From Holophagaceae bacterium (GTDB taxonomy: Bacteria > Acidobacteriota > Holophagae > Holophagales > Holophagaceae): a stretch of 7,868 nucleotides of DNA. The stretch's first letter is position 1. Each line of letters opens with the position of its first letter. The notes under the pieces were generated by a model. That model was not told where the DNA came from. It saw only the letters and a program-made list of their open reading frames with translations, and made no database searches. This document shows, in pieces, positions 4,883-7,868 of the stretch. The translations under genes and the position numbers were made by a program. Location of the stretch: assembly GCA_025353305.1 (NCBI GenBank), contig JANXQX010000069.1:1-7868 (forward strand), written 5' to 3'.

Positions 4883-7868
4883 TCAATCCAATTTCGTGTG
4901 TTCCACCTGCGCTTGCCGCAGCAGTTCCCTGTGGTGGTCGGCGCCAAGGACCATGTAAAAGGCAGGCACCACAAACAGCGTGAACAACGTGCCGATGGAG
5001 AGGCCGAAGAAGATGACGATGCCCATGGCCTGCCGACCCGCGGCGCCCGCGCCGGAGGCGATCACCAGAGGGAACACGCCCAGCACCATGGCCGCCGTGG
5101 TCATCAGGATGGGACGCAGCCGGATGGACGCGGCCTCTACGATGGCCTGGGGCTTGGTGCGGCCCGAGCGCTGCAGCTCGTTGGCGAACTGCACGATCAG
5201 GATGCCGTGCTTGCTGATGAGGCCCATGAGCGTGACGAGGCCCACCTGTGTGTAGATGTTGAGGGACGCGAAACCCGTGTGGATGAAGATCAGCGCGCCG
5301 AAGAGCGCCATGGGCACCGAGACCAGGATGATGATGGGATCCCGGAAGCTGTTGAATTGCGCGGCGAGGGCCAGGAACACGATGAGGATGGCGAAGAACA
5401 TCGTCACCACGAAGCCCCCGGACTCCTGGACAAATTGACGGGAGACACCGGCGTAGTCCACCTGGTAGCCCGGCGGAGCGGATTCGCTCAGAGCCTTGCG
5501 GAGAAAGGCCAGCACCTCATCCTGGGAAACGGCAGGCGAATACACTCCGGAGATCGTGGCGGAATTGAGCTGCTGGAAACGGCTGATGGACTCGGGGACA
5601 ACCTTGTTCTGCAGGCTCGCCACTGTGGAGGCGGGAATCAGCGTTCCGCTGGGCGTCTTCAGATAGTAGTCCAGCACCTGGCTCGGATTGAGGCGTTCGG
5701 TCTGCAGGACTTGCGGGATCACTTTATAGGAGCGTCCGCCGATGGAGAAGTAATTGACGTACCCGCCTCCCAGGGCGGCGCCGAGCGACGCTCCCATGTC
5801 CTGCTGGGTCATGCCCAGCGTCGCCAGCATGTCCCGGTCCACCACGACGGTGCTTTGGGGCTTGTCGATCTTCAGGTCGCTGTCTACGAAGAAGAAGAAG
5901 CCGCTCTTGCGCGCCTTGGCCAGCACGGCTTTGGTGACTTCATCCAGCCGGTTAAAGGATTCGGTGGTCTTGATGACGAATTGCACTGGCAGGCCCCGGG
6001 CGCCGGGAAGCGCCGGCGGCTGGAAGGTGGCCACGCGGGCGCCGGCGATGCTGCTCCATTCCTTCTGCAAAGCACCCTGGACGTGGGTGGCGGTCTGCTT
6101 CCGCTCATCCCAGGGTTTGAGCAGCACACCGCCAATGCCTTGGTTGGGGGTCGGCACACCCGTGAGCTGGAACATCTGCTCGTACTCGGGCAACTTGCTC
6201 GCCAAGTGGAAAGCTTGTTCCGCGTACTTTTCCATCTGCTGGGGCGTAGCGTTGGGTGGACCCACCAACTGCCCGATCACGATGCCCTGGTCCTCCTGGG
6301 GCGCCAGTTCCGACTTGGAGGTGCGGAACAGATAGCCTGTGCTGAGCAACAGGATCAGGCCCATCACCACTGTCACGGAGGGCGTGGCCAGAGTATTCCG
6401 GAGGATGCGCTGGTAGTGATTGCGGAACCACTCGAACTGGCCGTCAATGAAACGGACGAAGGGAATGCTGTCCTGCTCCGGCTTGAAGAACCGCGCGCAC
6501 ATCATGGGCGAGAGGGTCAGGGCCACCACGCCGGATACCGCCACGGCGCCCGCCAGGGTGAAGGCGAATTCGGTGAAGAGGCTGCCGGTGAGGCCGCCCT
6601 GGAAGCCGATGGGCACGTACACCGCCACCAGCACCACGGTCATGGCGAGGATCGGCCCGGCCAGCTCCCGCGCGGCCATGATCGAAGCCTCCAGCGGCGC
6701 CTTCCCTTCTTTCATATGCCGGTCGGCATTCTCCACCACGATGATGGCGTCGTCCACCACCAGTCCGATGGCCAGCACCAGCGCCAGCAGCGTGAGCAGA
6801 TTGATGGAATAATTCAACAGCACCATAACGAAGAAAGTGCCGATGAGGGATACGGGCATGGCGATGACCGGCACCGCGACTGCGCGGAAGGTCCCCAGGA
6901 AGAGGTAGATCACCAGCGTCACGATGAGCAGGGCTTCAAGGAGCGACTTGATCACTTCATCAATGGAGGTGTTGATGAACTTGGTGGAGTCGTAGACGAT
7001 CTTGCCCGTCAGGCCCGTGGGGAGCTGCGCCTGGAGTTCCGGGAAGGCGGTCCGGACACGCTCTGTCACTTCAAGGATGTTGGCTTCCGGAGCCACCTTG
7101 ATGCCTACGAACACGGACCGGCGTCCGCTGAAAGCCACGTTGAAGGAATAATCGTCAGCACCCAGGACCACGTTGGCCACATCCTCCAGCCGGACGAAAG
7201 CGCCGCTTTTCTGACGCACGACGAGTTTCTTGAATTCCTCCACCGTATGAAGATCCGTGGCCGCGGTGAGGTCCACGCTCACCATCTGGCCCTTGGTGAC
7301 GCCCACCGCCGACAGATAGTTGTTGGCCGACAGGGCCTGCTGGACATCCGCCGCAGTCACACCATGGGCGGCCATGCGCTGGGGATCCAGCCAGGCCCGA
7401 AGCGCGAACTGCCGGCCACCGAGGATTTCGGCGGTCTGCACACCCTCCAGGGAATCGAGCTTCGGCTTCACCACCCGCACCAGGAAATCCGTGATGTTAT
7501 TGGTGGGCAACACGTCGCTGTAGAACCCCATGTACATCGCATCGGTGGTCTGGCCGATCTGCACGGTGATCACCGGGGCCTGGGCCTGGGGAGGGAGCTG
7601 GTTCTTCACCGCGTTCACCTGGGTGGTGATCTCGGTGAGGGCCTTGTTGGCACTGTAATTCAGGCGCAACGAGGCCGTGATGACGGAGACGCTGTTGAAG
7701 CTGCTGGAGGACAGGTAGTCGATGCCTTGGGCCTGGGCGATGGACGATTCCAGCGGCTGGGTGATGAACCCTGCCACCGTGGCCGAGTCGGCTCCGTAAT
7801 AAGTCGTCGCGATGGTCACCACCGCGTTCTCCGTCCTGGGGTACTGGTTGACCGGGAGGTGGAAGGCC
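4883..7868 (-). CDS. RND multidrug efflux permease, HAE1/AcrB-like (N-terminus beyond window)
   Basis: This inner-membrane, proton-driven drug/H+ antiporter normally works as a trimer with a periplasmic adaptor and a TolC-like channel. About 994 residues are visible. The frame stays open to the right edge, where residues AFHLPVNQYPR match the LPVxQYP segment just after the first membrane helix of AcrB, so only about 26 residues are missing. A GTG near 7822 is therefore not the true start. A first porter domain is followed by membrane helices from about VTLVIYLFLG onwards. The TM4 proton-relay motif VVDDAIIVVEN has its two aspartates at bases 6749-6754. A second porter domain follows (GLPVQFVIK, FVDSDLKIDKPQ). 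The TM10 lysine is kept in ISKHGILIVQFANE (codon 5210-5212), and RLRPILMTT is present. The double aspartate and periplasmic similarity place it in the hydrophobe/amphiphile (HAE1) class rather than metal efflux. Exact substrates cannot be read. Adaptor and outer-membrane genes, if linked, would lie past the right edge. Confidence 0.95.
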   Translation of the reverse strand, partial: AFHLPVNQYPRTENAVVTIATTYYGADSATVAGFITQPLESSIAQAQGIDYLSSSSFNSVSVITASLRLNYSANKALTEITTQVNAVKNQLPPQAQAPVITVQIGQTTDAMYMGFYSDVLPTNNITDFLVRVVKPKLDSLEGVQTAEILGGRQFALRAWLDPQRMAAHGVTAADVQQALSANNYLSAVGVTKGQMVSVDLTAATDLHTVEEFKKLVVRQKSGAFVRLEDVANVVLGADDYSFNVAFSGRRSVFVGIKVAPEANILEVTERVRTAFPELQAQLPTGLTGKIVYDSTKFINTSIDEVIKSLLEALLIVTLVIYLFLGTFRAVAVPVIAMPVSLIGTFFVMVLLNYSINLLTLLALVLAIGLVVDDAIIVVENADRHMKEGKAPLEASIMAARELAGPILAMTVVLVAVYVPIGFQGGLTGSLFTEFAFTLAGAVAVSGVVALTLSPMMCARFFKPEQDSIPFVRFIDGQFEWFRNHYQRILRNTLATPSVTVVMGLILLLSTGYLFRTSKSELAPQEDQGIVIGQLVGPPNATPQQMEKYAEQAFHLASKLPEYEQMFQLTGVPTPNQGIGGVLLKPWDERKQTATHVQGALQKEWSSIAGARVATFQPPALPGARGLPVQFVIKTTESFNRLDEVTKAVLAKARKSGFFFFVDSDLKIDKPQSTVVVDRDMLATLGMTQQDMGASLGAALGGGYVNYFSIGGRSYKVIPQVLQTERLNPSQVLDYYLKTPSGTLIPASTVASLQNKVVPESISRFQQLNSATISGVYSPAVSQDEVLAFLRKALSESAPPGYQVDYAGVSRQFVQESGGFVVTMFFAILIVFLALAAQFNSFRDPIIILVSVPMALFGALIFIHTGFASLNIYTQVGLVTLMGLISKHGILIVQFANELQRSGRTKPQAIVEAASIRLRPILMTTAAMVLGVFPLVIASGAGAAGRQAMGIVIFFGLSIGTLFTLFVVPAFYMVLGADHHRELLRQAQVEHTKLD

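Noticed and set aside
4873..4887. Imperfect palindrome ATTCAACTGTTCAAT in the convergent gap, possible terminator or operator
   Set aside because: It has two mismatched positions and a one-base centre, so it cannot form a useful hairpin. No T-run follows, and part of it lies in the RND stop region. It is also readable as a short TTCAA direct repeat, which is expected by chance.
5887..5898. Four tandem GAA triplets in the RND gene as a possible slippage or phase-variation tract
   Set aside because: It encodes a short Phe run in a segment where related pumps also have Phe-rich text. A triplet repeat would not shift the frame, and four copies is too few to suggest instability.
5754..6335. 193-codon open frame antisense to the RND permease
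   Set aside because: It lies fully inside the RND gene, its serine- and tryptophan-rich composition is unlike a real protein, and no ribosome binding site or motif supports it.
7320..7822. GTG near 7822 as the RND gene start
   Set aside because: The same frame continues to the window edge with the conserved LPVxQYP segment, so the true start is beyond the window.

Overview
The window looks like GC-rich DNA from a Gram-negative bacterium: the codon third positions are mostly G or C, and a tripartite-type RND efflux pump implies an outer membrane. Gene packing is very tight, with essentially no non-coding DNA. The DapD subtype (VDSHALVGSCAQ core, VKYRD tail) resembles, from memory, those of Bacteroidota and Acidobacteriota. 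With the high GC, a Holophagae-type acidobacterium is a plausible but unproven guess.

The left part (1-4857) is one plus-strand lysine/diaminopimelate operon. It holds the 3' end of an aspartate kinase gene (lysC), dapB (dihydrodipicolinate reductase), dapA (dihydrodipicolinate synthase), dapD (tetrahydrodipicolinate N-succinyltransferase), a fold-type I aminotransferase that fits the DapC step, and a fold-type III PLP decarboxylase in the LysA position. All five gene junctions use the same 4-base ATGA start/stop overlap, so the cluster should be transcribed and translated as a coupled unit. Together the genes cover aspartate to aspartyl phosphate, the ring-forming and reducing steps, N-acylation, transamination and a terminal decarboxylation. 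Asd, DapE and DapF are not in the window.

The most notable protein is the last of the operon. Its fold and catalytic lysine and cysteine are those of diaminopimelate decarboxylase. However, its signature segments (GLHVFAASNQ, GPLCTSLD, HFLSHPVPPE) look like the BtrK / exosortase-associated decarboxylase branch, and two residues expected to read the far end of diaminopimelate appear replaced.

The right part (4883-7868) is a single minus-strand gene for an inner-membrane RND efflux permease of the HAE1 (AcrB/MexB-like) class. It is nearly complete and runs off the right edge at its N-terminus. It converges on the lysine operon across only 25 bases, with no recognisable terminator. I found no RNA gene, CRISPR array, insertion sequence or phage element. 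Apart from the decarboxylase question, this looks like ordinary core-metabolism DNA next to an efflux gene.
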